Below are positions 13,737 through 24,931 of a stretch of 64,000 nucleotides of DNA, one piece after another. Made by a program: the position numbers and the translations under genes. The stretch covers positions 868,079-932,078 of the forward strand of contig CAWZYM010000214.1 of the NCBI GenBank assembly GCA_963966185.1. Reading direction: 5' to 3'. The stretch is from Rhabditoides inermis. Its lineage: Eukaryota; Nematoda; Chromadorea; Rhabditida; Rhabditidae. How positions within the stretch are numbered: position 1 is the stretch's first letter; each line of letters opens with the position of its first letter. Below the pieces are notes generated by a model. That model worked only from the letters and a program-made list of their open reading frames with translations. It was not told where the DNA came from and made no database searches.

Positions 13737-14730
13737 CCTCTCTCTCCCTCCCACTCTCTCTCTCTCCCTCCCCACTCTCTCCCTCCCTCCCCTCTCTTCC
13801 CCTCTCTCTCTCCCTCTCCCTCTCTCTCTCACTCTCTCTCCCCCCCCCCCACCTTCTCGTAGTCGACGTTGAGCACCGTGGCGATCTCGTTGATGGCCGC
13901 CCGACCGCCTTGGCCAAGACACTCGTTTACAATCTAAAAAGATTAAAATTAGAAAAATAATAATAACAAAAATATTTCGCTTGTACTGATTTACCCCGCG
14001 CGCTAGAATGCCTTAGAACTACTTTTCCGAGTAAAGTGTTTATTTGGAATCGCAAAAAAAGAAGAAGAGAATGACATTCGTTTACGATCTGCAACAGCAC
14101 TCATCATAGGTTTCACACAAACGACATAGTTCATGATGACACGGTTTTGCAATAAGACAAACGAACTTAAAAAACTCTCTCCCTCTCTCTCGTTCTCTTT
14201 TCCTCCCTCCCTCCCTACCCCGCCCTCTCTCTCTTTCTCCTTCCTCTCTCTCCCTCCTCTCTCCCTTCCCCCACCTCCGTCCTCAGATGCTTCCGCGTGA
14301 CGTAGGTGCTGCCGTCCCTGGTGAACACCACATCGATGAGTGCCTTGTTGATCAGCTTCGACACCACCTCGATGCAGTTGCTCTCCGAGAGCCTAGATGA
14401 GAGACGTAAAAGAAAGGAAGGAAAGGGAGAGAGAGAGAGGGAGAGAGAGAGACAAACAGACTCTCTTTTGCTCTCCGATAGCCTAGATTACTGGATTAAC
14501 GAGTCTTAGGTTAGATGAAAGATAATGTTAGAGAGTGGGCCGAACTAACAGGCTAGCAGTTGAGTAGCAGGCAGAGAGAAAGAGAAAGAGAGAGAGAGAG
14601 AGAGAAAAAAAGAGAGAGAGAGACAGAGGGAGAGAGAGACAGACAGACAGACAGACTTCTTGGCCGCGGTGGAGAGCTGCACCCTCTGCAGGTCCGACGC
14701 CAGCCGCTGGATGTCCGCCCACGTGCTCAT
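520..14730 (-). CDS. ufl-1: E3 UFM1-protein ligase 1 (UFL1) orthologue
   Basis: UFL1 transfers the ubiquitin-like protein UFM1 from UFC1 to substrates at the ER membrane, working with DDRGK1 and CDK5RAP3. I joined 24 exons that keep one reading phase: 14730-14657, 14392-14275, 13933-13853, 13376-13306, 13229-13172, 13035-12955, 12548-12451, 11998-11908, 11442-11325, 10884-10799, 10251-10188, 8330-8215, 8055-7981, 7616-7533, 7437-7369, 6843-6751, 6352-6284, 5595-5497, 5206-5146, 4113-4001, 1976-1902, 1716-1622, 805-712, 663-520. The product is about 708 aa against 794 in human. Diagnostic pieces are the N-terminus MSTWADIQRLASDLQRVQL, the block LSESNCIEVVSKLI, and HASGKYVSQLVKKL near the end. 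A Lys/Gly-rich linker is encoded at 7437-7369. Odd points: exon 9 lacks an AG acceptor (TTTCCG at 11448-11443), the penultimate intron needs a GC donor, and the last exon may splice on past 560 instead of stopping at 520. Identity is confident; the 3' end is not. Confidence 0.88.
664..711 (-). other. Putative GC-AG intron in the UFL1 3' end
   Basis: Phase is kept between the last two UFL1 exons only if the donor is GAG|GCATCT and the acceptor TTGCAG. The obvious GT donor five bases upstream would shift the frame into an early stop. The alternative is that the 48-nt block, which is open in frame, is simply exon. Confidence 0.35.
1728..1901. repeat. (CT)n/(GA)n tract in a UFL1 intron
   Basis: Impure CTCTCT/CCCTCC/CTTTCTTT tract. 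On the gene strand it is a purine tract that begins directly at the donor, which reads GTGAGAGAGAG. Confidence 0.9.
2020..2360. repeat. Direct duplication in a UFL1 intron
   Basis: The words ATAGTTCATCCACCACGCAC and ATGGAGTCCGTACAACTAT near 2048-2092 return with few changes near 2275-2312. TAGCCGGAACTGTGTAG and GTAGCCGTTCAACGA also recur. This looks like a simple intronic direct repeat of about 100-180 bp. Confidence 0.6.
2691..3330. mobile_element. Fold-back (MITE-like) element F1
   Basis: Arms at about 2691-2800 and 3212-3330 are near-perfect inverted repeats (CTGAGGAAGGCACTG at the left end, CAGTGCCTTCCTCA at the right). The interior is about 410 bp and AT-rich, with no open frame. It lies inside a UFL1 intron. 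This is a non-autonomous inverted-repeat element; no transposase is present. Confidence 0.75.
4328..4712. mobile_element. Palindromic MITE-like element F2
   Basis: The element folds on itself along nearly its full length. The outer arms read GGAACATACCACTCTAAATTTCG at the left and its complement at the right. The centre is a long palindrome around ACTCCATCnGCAGAAA. Possible TTGA/TTAA target bases flank it. Confidence 0.75.
5594..5848. repeat. Two tandem copies of a ~125-bp unit
   Basis: CAACAAGNATTGTTTGTTTGT, ACCATGCTCTA and CCGGATGATGAAACATATTG occur in the same order twice (about 5602-5725 and 5728-5848). The unit includes the first bases after a UFL1 splice junction, so part of an intron next to an exon was duplicated. 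Confidence 0.7.
5868..6285. repeat. Long impure (CT)n tract in a UFL1 intron
   Basis: About 410 bp of CTCTCT, CCCTCC and CCTCCCTC runs. All long open frames here (Leu/Ser/Pro-rich on plus, Arg/Glu/Gly-rich on minus) are microsatellite translations. Confidence 0.95.
6386..6495. mobile_element. CTTCGAA-family short palindromic element, copy 1
   Basis: About 110 bp with inverted ends AGTAGCGGTCAATCTCTTCGA and its complement. The centre is rich in TTCGAA. Related copies lie near 12761, 19248 and 49919. Confidence 0.65.
8341..8880. repeat. Three diverged direct repeats in a UFL1 intron
   Basis: The words GAATCGATC, AAAATCCGAAT, CACTTCGAGAATTAA and CAACCCGTCA recur near 8365-8440, 8570-8710 and 8730-8860. 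No coding potential is seen. Confidence 0.5.
9064..9671. mobile_element. Fold-back element F3 with a tRNA-like core
   Basis: Terminal inverted repeats of about 190 bp (9064-9230 and 9478-9671) begin TCTTTGCATTGT and carry CCCATGGACAGCCCATGGAC and the word GGCCGATTTTACAGAC. Between them, on the minus strand at about 9352-9275, is a tRNA-like block: TAGTGCAGTGGTGTAGCACC resembles box A and GAGTTCGAACCTC resembles box B. There is no protein frame. It looks like a non-autonomous element that captured, or was entered by, a tRNA-derived sequence. Confidence 0.7.
11443..11560. repeat. GGATCATATGATCC palindromic repeat at a UFL1 splice acceptor
   Basis: Several overlapping copies of CGAAAGGATCATATGATCC and its complement fill the intron directly upstream of UFL1 exon 9. 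No AG lies between this array and the conserved coding block, so the repeat may have disturbed the acceptor. Confidence 0.6.
12761..12930. mobile_element. CTTCGAA-family palindromic element, copy 2
   Basis: Ends in GCCAGTCTCTTCGAA and TTCGAAGAGACTGGCCGC, with TTCGAAACACGTTTCGAAGG internally. It lies immediately upstream (plus-strand sense) of UFL1 exon 6. Confidence 0.6.
13673..13850. repeat. (CT)n tract in a UFL1 intron
   Basis: Pure and interrupted CT repeats ending in a C-run that abuts the exon 13933-13853 donor. Confidence 0.95.
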
Positions 14731-14734
14731 ACCT

Positions 14735-14739
<5 letters not shown>

Positions 14740-14826
<87 letters not shown>
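14740..14826. repeat. (TA)n just upstream of the UFL1 start codon
   Basis: About 43 TA units begin ten bases before the predicted ATG (minus strand). A 5' UTR carrying this would be unusual, so the transcript may be trans-spliced or have a 5' UTR intron; TATCACAG lies directly between the repeat and the ATG. Confidence 0.9.
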
Positions 14827-14829
<3 letters not shown>

Positions 14830-14965
14830 CGAAAAAGAACGTATTGAACCAACGCGTCATCCCAAAATATTACCAATGCATAAAACATAGAATAGGCTCG
14901 CACAAATTATCGTGGACAGTTAACTACAGTATACTGAATGAAATGCATCACAGATTTTTTGGCGT

Positions 14966-15150
14966 TCATATCTCTACTTCGCAATCTCTCTCACACACTC
15001 TCTCTCTCTCATGAACCTATGGCGAAGTGGTAAGGCTCTCGCTTAGTTAGCATCGGCCCGCGGGTTCGACCTTGGATACCCACGCAAAGTTTTGTCAAAT
15101 TGAAAACAGCATCCAATGAGTTCTGATCTTTGTCTAATCACCTCTCTCGT
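14966..15150 (+). mobile_element. tRNA-derived SINE-like copy A
   Basis: A box-A-like GGCGAAGTGGTAAGGCTC (15019-) is followed by a box-B-like CGGGTTCGACCTTGG (15060-) and a tail block GCAAAGTTTTGTCAAAT. The same order, with about 80% identity by eye, occurs on the minus strand at 35740-35885, including the leader GTTCATATCTCTACT. Shared unrelated flanks make it a dispersed SINE rather than a tRNA gene. Confidence 0.6.
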
Positions 15151-15343
15151 GAAAAGAGTGGAACTCATTAGCGGACCCACTATACAACTTTAGGAAAACA
15201 CGCAACATAGTTTCAATATAATCAGGAAACTACAATATTTACATTTCATAAATTATATCATATAACAACATGAAATTGAAACGACAAGACACCGCGATGT
15301 ATGAGCAAAACGTGAAACGTAGAACTTAAAGATGCTAGTACAA

Positions 15344-15721
15344 ATTCTCTTTCGAAAAGTACACGAGTAAAGAGGAGTGGTTTGTTTTGATCTAATTCAA
15401 CAAAAGCACATGCATAAAATCTCTTCGCAGCTGACTAAAATTTCAAAACAAACCTGCTCTTTCGAACGATGTTTTAAAACTCTAATTGTTTTCTTGTTAG
15501 CATGTTGAGTTCAGGTATTCAGGATACTGTTAATCCCAACAAGTAACTTGCAACAAAATGTATGACACGATTATAGTGCATACTATATTTTTCATCGATC
15601 AGAAAGAGCAGGTTTGTTTTGAAATTTTAGTCAGCTGCGAAGAGATTTTATGCATGTGCTTTTGTTGAATTAGATCAAAACAAACCACTCCTCTTTACTC
15701 GTGTACTTTTCGAAAGAGAAT
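15344..15721. mobile_element. Fold-back element F4
   Basis: Arms 15344-15464 and 15601-15721 are almost exact complements: TTCTCTTTCGAAAAGTACAC at one end, and GCAGCTGACTAAAATTTC within. They enclose a 136-bp loop. No open frame is seen. It lies in the UFL1-COG2 intergenic region. Confidence 0.8.
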
Positions 15722-15829
15722 GGATGTCCTTTTCTCAAATTTCGAAGAAATTGTTTTTCAGGTTGATGTGCCGAACATGTTATGTATACATATTCGAAAC
15801 TTTAGAAAACGTATCCTGAATATGGAAAC

Positions 15830-16110
15830 GCACTGCTTTGTCGAATCGCTCGTGCGCCTGCCAATGCCAGTCTCTCATTGACACGCGCTATTTCGCGTCT
15901 CTCTCTCTTACCCACTCACTCCGCTCCGCACACTCCCCTCCCCCCACAGTTTTCGCGCCAAAACTGGGGCGGTGGCCTGGACGGCGAGCCGACACGAGAG
16001 TGGGTGAACGAAGGGCGGGGCATGCGCTCAGCCAATCAGAGTGCGCACGCAAGAGAGCCGAGCGACCAATGAGCGCAAAGTGCAGTGGGCGGAGCTTACG
16101 TGATGCACAC

Positions 16111-16141
<31 letters not shown>

Positions 16142-16180
16142 GCCGTCGTAAACACGTTTAGTGGCAAAGCGGGAGAGAGC
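15830..16180. promoter_or_regulatory. GC-rich promoter-like island with E2F, CCAAT and GC boxes
   Basis: The palindrome AGTTTTCGCGCCAAAACT (15948-15965) contains an E2F/DP site. Two CCAAT boxes (16032, 16066) and a GGGCGG (around 16087) follow, then a (GCC)n run at 16116-16146. The region is far more GC-rich than its surroundings. It is 1.1-1.4 kb upstream of the UFL1 ATG and may be that gene's promoter; transcription start and direction are not shown by the sequence. Confidence 0.4.
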
Positions 16181-16557
16181 AAGAGAGGGCGGTTTTTGGA
16201 TGCCGCAACCGATATTGGTTTCACGAATCATACTCATAGGTCTTACAAAGTGATATTCTAACAAATAACGCACACTAATTAAGTATATTGTATTAGAATA
16301 GAGAAATCGTGTGTGCCTTGGGAGTGGCGTGTTGCGCGCGTCACAGCTCAAAACAAACGGGCGCCGCTGCGCGCCGCCCCTAATGAATTAATGGTCACTT
16401 TATTGAAAGCCAATAAGAAACTGGACAGGTTTAGATTCGGAAAACATTCTCGAATAAAATGAAACTTGAAAGAAAACATTCTGATCAGATACTTGCCAGG
16501 AAACATGCAACCTGTTGGGACGAACACAAAAACTCTAAACACTTTTTATATAAATAT

Positions 16558-16563
16558 TTTATT
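16558..16563 (-). terminator. COG2 polyadenylation signal
   Basis: AATAAA on the minus strand, about 220 nt after the COG2 stop codon, in an AT-rich context. Confidence 0.5.
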
Positions 16564-16783
16564 ATGATTCAATAAGGCAATGCGCGATACAAACTCATAA
16601 AAAACACGATATCATCACCGCACTTCCAATCACAGCTTATTAGTGAATAAATTAAAACCTCTCGCACTCCCCAACAGAACACACAAAGCAGCGTCTAGCA
16701 AACACGGTTAATATCATACACCCAATACACACGTCTATCGTACAACTCGGACGCGGAGCAGCTTCTCCTCCTCTTCCTTCTCC

Positions 16784-18266
16784 TCACGCACTGCCCTCTC
16801 TGACCGCCACTCCACTGGCTGGTGGAGCAGCAGCCCCTCCTCCTGCTCCTACTCCCTCCTTGTCCTTGTCCTCACTGGCCCTCTTCCACAGTGTCTCCAG
16901 TTGTGCCATCTCCACTCCCGCCGCCTCCGCACGACTACGACACGCGACCACGTCGTGCAGAATCTGAACACATAGTAATCGTATTCCATAAACTATAAGA
17001 TTCGGGAACACCATAAGGGACAAAACGTTCAGTTTAAATAATCTACCACGAGTACCATCACCCTAGTTATGCATTTCTGCCAAATAAAGCTTCCACAACA
17101 ACTGTTTCGAGATTATGTATTGTATAGGATCAAATTAGTCAAATAATCATTCGATACGAAACTAATTATCCATACAGCATTTCAATCTCTTTGCAAATCT
17201 GTCAAATAAAGCGTCCACAACGGTTTCGAGCCATCGCAAATGCACCCCATCCCATATCCCTTCCCCCCCCCCCTCCGCACCTGCACCCTAATCTTGGTCT
17301 CGTCGCTGTCCCCGTCCATCCCGGCCGCGCCTCCCGTGCGCTTCTTCAGTCGGGACAGCGACGAGCCGGTCGCCTCCACCGATTCCAGCACCTGCAAGCA
17401 GAATAGTCACAGTGAAATACAGTAATGCAACGCCTACTGCAGGTCCCAATAACACACGGATGTCGGTAGTCCCAATGATGTGTTTGTGCTCTCTCTCTCT
17501 CTCTCTCTCTCGCAAAACACCATTGAACACCGAGTGAAACGAATCGGTGCCGAGACACACTAAACGCCAAGGCATCTAAAACAGTTCGAATGAGACATCA
17601 CAAAACAACCAATATCAACTATCCCTGTGACAACTACGTTTCACAGAACCACCATAGCACATATTCGGTAATAAGAACAATGTTCGATCAACTGCAACTC
17701 CCCCCCTCACCTGATCCGCCTTGGTGGCAAAGTGTTGGTATGCGTGAGTGAGGATGGCTGGCATGGCAGCCTCGCACACAGAGGAGAGGCCCTCGGACGA
17801 GCACCACGAGAGCACTTCGTCGCAGAGCTGAAATACAACAATCTAATGATCACTTGTCATTTTCACAATCACTCAACATTCAAAGCATATCGTCGCTCTG
17901 GTCCAATCCAATACTAATACGATTTTCTATTACGGATATCTTTTCCATTCTGAAATTGCATAATACAATAATGATAGAGTATCATGAACCGAAGAAACAT
18001 ACAAAGTGTTTACGGTGATAATAAAACATTACAAGCCCATTATCATCGTCCCCTCACCCTCCCACCTTATGCGCGGCGTCAATGTAGGGCGAGTGTGTGG
18101 TGGGCACTGGCCGCTTCGTCCATCTGTACTGCTTAGGGACGTCCGCCACCCCGTCCAGCTCCTGCAGCAACAAACACACATATATGGGAGACCCTTCCTC
18201 TTTCACACTCCCTCTCTCACTCTCTCGCACTCACTCCCCCCTCCCTCTCTCTCACTTTCGCGCACG

Positions 18267-18302
<36 letters not shown>

Positions 18303-21300
18303 ACATGGATATTTTTTCGATTATTCATTCTTCGATATTTCTTCTATATATTTTTTCGATTCGATTTATTCGATTTGGATATATTTCCAAGGAAAGATCT
18401 GATGAGATGAATGGTCAATTGTCAGGAAAAACAATAGCAACGGCTGCATGCAGAATGGAAACATAATATTCACAGTATAGAAAAGGTGATAAACAACATG
18501 TGTAATATTCTATAAGAAACAACCATGTGATTGAAACGCAACTCGCGCATTGTCAAAATAGACATGGAAACAACATAGAAACATACACCTACGGAACTCC
18601 TTAACTCCTCCCTCCCCCTTCCTCTATCCTTCTCCCTTTCACCTTCTTGACGGCGTGAGCGATGCTCTCGGCCACCTTCTCGTCCGCCCTCCTCATCTCC
18701 TCCTCCACCAGACCAGTGTACCTGGTCAGCGTCTGCCCAAACGGCTGCGTCTCCACTCCAACGCACCTGCCAATTCCATGATACGTTTCGATAGTACACT
18801 ATTACATGTTACATTATCTTTCTAGCATACATGCTCTATGAAACCTCTTTACAACAAAACGTGATGTTCATATTCATATTTGTGTACGCCTCTAATATGA
18901 ACCGTGAATTTCACGTTTCATCGACTGTATCAATGTTTTAACTAATGCCGCTCTTCAATTTCTACAATGTTCGAGTCTGTGTAAACATCCAGCATCTCTC
19001 ACAATCTGCAGTATACACTCTAATCTGCAGTATCTACGCGTCTACCGAAACCGATACAATCAGTCAATTCAAACTGACCATTGAACATTCCCCACCCATG
19101 CTGAATAACACCGTCTGTAACTATACACTCACGGCACGTTTCTCAGAAATCACGAAAAGTTCTCTTATTTTGCCACCTGGCCCACAAAAACTTACTAATC
19201 ATAATTAATTACACCGCTTCACACTTGAAATGCCACCAGCACAAATTAGTAGCGCTCAGTCTCTTCGAAACTCTCTTCGATACTGACTTCGAAACGCCTT
19301 CGAAAAACCACCAAACCGCGTATTGCAAAGGCGTTTCGAAGGGATTTTTAAGAGACTGACCACACCTATTCCCTAACCTACTCAACACTATCTCCCCTCA
19401 CATCTCCACCCACCTCAGCTTGCCCCACACCGTCTCGAGTGCGTGGTCAAAGACGGCCTGCGCCAGGTCGGACGCGTCCGCCCGCACACACAGCAGGACA
19501 CGCCACGACGACGAGGGAGAGGGGGAGGATGAGGAGGAGGAGGCGTGGCTGCAAGGAGAAGGTGGGCTGGGCGGAAGTATGGGAGAGGAGTGATGACACG
19601 AGGAATGAGGAATGATAGGAGGAGGAGGAAGAGGAGGAGGAAGAGGGGGGGAGAGGGGGAGGGAGAGGGGAGGAGAAGGCGTGGCTGGAATAGAGTGAAT
19701 ATGGCGAGGACACGGCAAGAGTGAGTGGAATGGGGACTGGGCTGAGTGAGAAAGAACCGACGACGGGAGCTGCTGTGCCGCTCGATCATCTTTATTGTAT
19801 TTCCTTCTATCCCGTGTTTTCACCACAAATGTATATGAATGAAACTATTGTTATTATTATTAGAAAGGGATGGGAGGAGGCGTGGCTTTAAAGAGAAGGT
19901 GGGAGTAGAGGAGTGATGACATTGATCATAACAGAATCGATAAGAGTGAGAGATAGGAAAAAAGGGAAAGTGAATCGTGAATGAGATCTAGGTGGAATGG
20001 AATCCAAGTATTACTAAAACCCGCAAACTCGCAAACTGGCCAACACCACTCAGTCGTGAAACACACAATGCACGATGCACCAAACAAAGCAAAAATGAAA
20101 AGAACCCATCAATAGAAATTTCCACAAAATCTAGACAAGCAACACAACAACGAGGACTCACTCGACGACTCCTCGCACCCATGCGAGGTAGCGGGTGAGC
20201 GAGCGGAGGGTGAAGTCCCACATCTTGTCGGCCAGAGTCGGAAGGTACACCTGGCAGGCAACATCATGTTCCACGAAGAATACGCGACGACAAATACACT
20301 ATTCAAATGGTGCAATACTCGCAACAATAGGCACCTAATGCATAAACCGGAATATATAGCTAGCCGTGACTATAATTCTCGAATAGGAATACTCCCCCCC
20401 TCACCTCATCCGACCAGACCGCTTTGATCGCAGCCGCCACAGCCACTGTAGCCGTGCAGCGGGCAGAAGGCAGCAGACTGTCGTCGTCCTGCAAGCGATT
20501 CACTAGACTGGATCGCAAACACACACTCTCCCGTCTCCGTCTCTCCACTCTCTCATGTGCTACGGAAAGAAAGGAGAATCTACTCTCAGATTCCACTGTC
20601 TTGCTGAAAGGCGAAAGAGTGATATAGACCCATCCACCTTCTCAGGAAAAGTGCGTATCGGGTACCGCATACTCGCGCCGGGTGCCGTATACACGTACCG
20701 GGTACGGCATACTCGTACCCGGCGCCGTACCGTCTTTGCTGGTACGGCACCGGGTGCGCCAAGGGGGCGGGGCCGAGAGTGTGTCGTACCCGATGCGGCA
20801 GATGCGCACCCGGTGCCGTACCGATGGCGAAACGCGTAGAAGCGCGAAAACAAGTGGGCGCCGACAGCGCGACTTGTCTGCCAGTTGAGAGAATGTGACT
20901 CTCGTGACTGGCTGTTATTGTTTCATTTCTTTATTGTTTCTTGAAAGTTTCGTGTTTTCGATTACTATACTGACAACTCGCAACGTTTCATTTTCCGAAA
21001 CTTCACTACCGAACTTCTGCAGTCTGCGCGCGCATTCGTGTACATCACATATCACTCATCACAGGAGACGACTACTCAAGGTAAGATCTCATTGAAAGTT
21101 GCACGTATTCCCATTGAACCACGTCATTGTTCCAAAAGCTGCTATAATATTATTCTGGGAGATAGTTCGCGAGATTACGGTAGAAAATCGATCTACCCTC
21201 TAGTCGCATTCGATCTACCTTCCAGTCGCGAGGAGACCCAAGCGCGCGCTTTCAAACGATATTATCGATCAAAGAAGCCGGCATGCGAATCAAAGAGGCC

Positions 21301-22504
21301 GCGCCACACTCGAACCTTTCCCGCGCTGTCTGACCTCTCTCGCACGAAACTGAGTTTCGCCAACTGACCCCGGCTGTCAATAGCAGAAACTATCCTCCAG
21401 GCGAAGACTATAGAACTGAAGACGACCGTACAAGCGCGCAGCACAACCAACGAGACGAAGATGGAAACAAGAACGCCATCTACAGATCAAGCATGAAGAG
21501 CGCAGTGTATTCGAATGTCCGTGAATTCAACCTATTATGTTTGTATCACCAATTATGTACTCGAAAATAAACTGTAATGATCAACCGGTCGATCGATATT
21601 TGGTACGAGGCGGATGGGGAGGGCACCAGAAGCAAGCGCGAAAACACGAAGCGCACCGGATACCGCATACTCGTACCGGGTGCCGTACCCAAAAGCGTAC
21701 CCGGCGCGGTATACTCGCACCGGGTACGGCAAGTCGTACGGAATCGGGTACGCATTTGGGTACCGCGCCCGGTGCGAGTATGCGGTACCCGGTGCGAGGT
21801 TCTCCTATGTTAATCGATATAACTTGTTCGTCAACTCAACCTACATACTCCCACAACTTTTGTCACTCTCCGTGTCGCCGAGTGTGCCATGTCCCTCCCC
21901 GCACCCACCTTGCCCCTCTTCCTCCTCCCCTCCCTATCATCGAGTGTCTCCTCCTTCTTCTCCCTGTCTCCCCTCCCTCCCCGCACCCACCTCGCCCCTC
22001 TCTCCCCTCTCCTCCTCTCCCCTCGTCTCCACCCTCTCCGGATCGGTCGCCGCGTCGATCGCCTTCTGCAGGGGGTGCGTCACCAGCTTCGAGTACACCA
22101 CCAGATTGAACTTGTCCCTGTGCAACCAGGCCATCAATCACACATCATGAAACTTGATCTCGTAATATTATTATCATTCCATGAAACTCTTATTATAGGC
22201 ACGATTTTATTATAGGCTACTTTAAATAGGAATGTGCAAATTAATTGAAACAGAGTTAAACTCAATAGGATCAATTCATGAAACGTAAATATACATTGAT
22301 TGCAAACACCTTTATCATGGATTACTTAATGGTAAAGCCAGTGCACAGAACAATCTCTCGAAACACATTTCATCAAGTTTTCAAATCACTTTATGACCTG
22401 CCCTCCCTCCCACATTCCAACTCTTCAAAGGAGTAAATAAACCGTATGACTCTGTAGGCAAATTGGCAAATGCGAACATGTTAGGTATCACTCCCAAACT
22501 AAAT

Positions 22505-22542
<38 letters not shown>

Positions 22543-22656
22543 AACTGTCAACACCGTGAAACACACAATTCATCAATCAAATTTCGCATTTCACTTTGCA
22601 CTCCCCCTCTCTATCTTTCTTTTTCTCTCTCTCCCTTCCCCCCCGTACCTGGGGAT

Positions 22657-22726
<70 letters not shown>

Positions 22727-24888
22727 TCCCCTCTCCGTACCTGATAGCCTTGAGTTCCCTGCGCGCCTTCTTCCTGGCCGGCCACCCGTCTATGAACGCG
22801 CACACTGCAGTGTAGCAGCGGTGGAAGAGACGAGTGTCCGAGGGAACGATCACCGTCGCAAGAGACTGAAATCACAAGACAATACAATACAATACAGAAT
22901 CCAATCCCAGCGTTTTACCCTTGTGGTGCACCGTACGCACGTGTTGTATAGTCAGGATATAGCGAGTCTGGATAAAAGATTGATTGATCAATCAATCAAT
23001 CAATCAATCAATCATTTATCCGAAATCGCTATATCCTGACTATACAACAAGTGCATATGGTACACCACAAGGGCTAAGCGCTGGGAGAAACACAGTTTAG
23101 CAACGGGGATGGTAGGGTCGAAAGTCGATATTAGATCAGTCGATATTCAGTCGATAATCATTCGATTTCCTTTCCATAATCCATTAGAATTAGATACCAT
23201 TATAGACGATAGTGGGGCTCCGGGTGTTTCTTTCCTTTCATTATAATCCACAAGAGTAACTCCGCGGGCTAGAATGACAGCGGTCTCATGAGCTATTCCC
23301 CGCCTTGCTCAAGGGTACTGGGGGAAGATCATTTCAACCCGACCGCGCGATGCGAGAGAGGAAGAAACAAATGCCGTGATTGATTGTTTGAAAGAATCCC
23401 ATGGATACAACGGACAGAGCAATAAGTGTGTTTCATTTAAAACGCTATTCTGGATAAACGTTTTGCACAACTGCAAGTGCTACGGGGATTATTCGCCTAC
23501 TCAATTAAATTAACGGAACGATCACAATGGCCAGAGACCCAGAGACTGCATTGGGAATACAAACCAAATCAAATCGAATGTTGATCTCGCTTATTCATGT
23601 ACATATTGCACGCATGGGAGATGATTTGGTTAGCGCTGGCAAATGAGATCGTTCCATTTTCGGCGGTCGTATGCTCATATGGTAATTGACAATACAATAA
23701 GTACAGAATGCCAATATGTGCGAAAAAGTACACGTGATATAGTATATTGCCGAAACGTTTTGGACAATGCAATTATTCTACCAAAGCGCACTCACTTACC
23801 AACACACCTCGAAACGTACAATACACAAAACCGAAAAAGGACTAAAAAAATTACAAAAACCCAATGGACGCGCCTTGCACGCATGCATCAACACAAAAGT
23901 GTAAATCGAAAAAGTACACAAAGTAATCGATAATTGATCCAAACGCTACCTTGTCGAGGAAGACGAGCACGTGGGTGAGGAGAGCCTGGTCGAGGAACGA
24001 CTCCGCGCCGCCCGAAAACCGGCCGCCCAGCTTCGACGACCACACAGAACGAAGCTGCAAAAGGGATCACTTCGACAAACAACTCATGACTCATGTGATC
24101 ATAATGCGATACCGTACACTGACGAGGAGTGATCACTTATTCGGATATATATACGCGGGGGTTCATATACCACTCTGGTACTTCATAATCCCGTCTCACT
24201 CCCACAACAATGAATAGCAGAGCAACATAAATGACGCAAACGCAATCAATCAATCAATCAATCGTGTTCGGAAACGTCTACGGCCCACGCTTACTTCATT
24301 ACATCGCATTGTGATTATTACAGTGTCAACGACTATCCTATTCATTTCATTTTCCATTTCGCTTTCACACTGATTTACTGATTTTAAAAAAAATTTAAAA
24401 TAACGACACACAAAAACTATGTTTCACTACAATAAAAAAAATTCGGATGGAAATCATCAAAAAATTCAATAGGTGCTGTAAAACTTCCTGTCCCTCACAA
24501 AGGTAAAAACCGCTTCACTACACTACTAACTTCAATGTCAATAGGAAACCTCCACTACTCAATACGAAGCGAGAAACCCTAGACAATGCTTCCCAACACC
24601 TTTAATCACTATATACATCACTATTATACATCACCTCATTGCTTTCACCACGGCCACCCACATCAGTATATCGCAGTGGAAACAAACTCAAACTTTTTTT
24701 CGTTTTCCCCGCGATCAGTAACAACTACGCTTTACCACAACATTCTGTGCTACAGGAAACTCTAGTCCACCCACCTCTGTCACCCCCTGCAATGTGTGCT
24801 GTAGCAGAGTGTGCAGGTCGCGCGCCTTGCGGGGGCTGTCCGCCGACACCGCCTCCTCCACCACCTCGGACACCACCTGCAACCGGAG

Positions 24889-24931
<43 letters not shown>

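Noticed and set aside
15010..15090. Functional tRNA gene
   Set aside because: The stems of a cloverleaf do not pair and the flanks are shared with another genomic copy, so a SINE fits better. The blocks at 9275, 35780, 40530 and 43430 were rejected as tRNAs for similar reasons.
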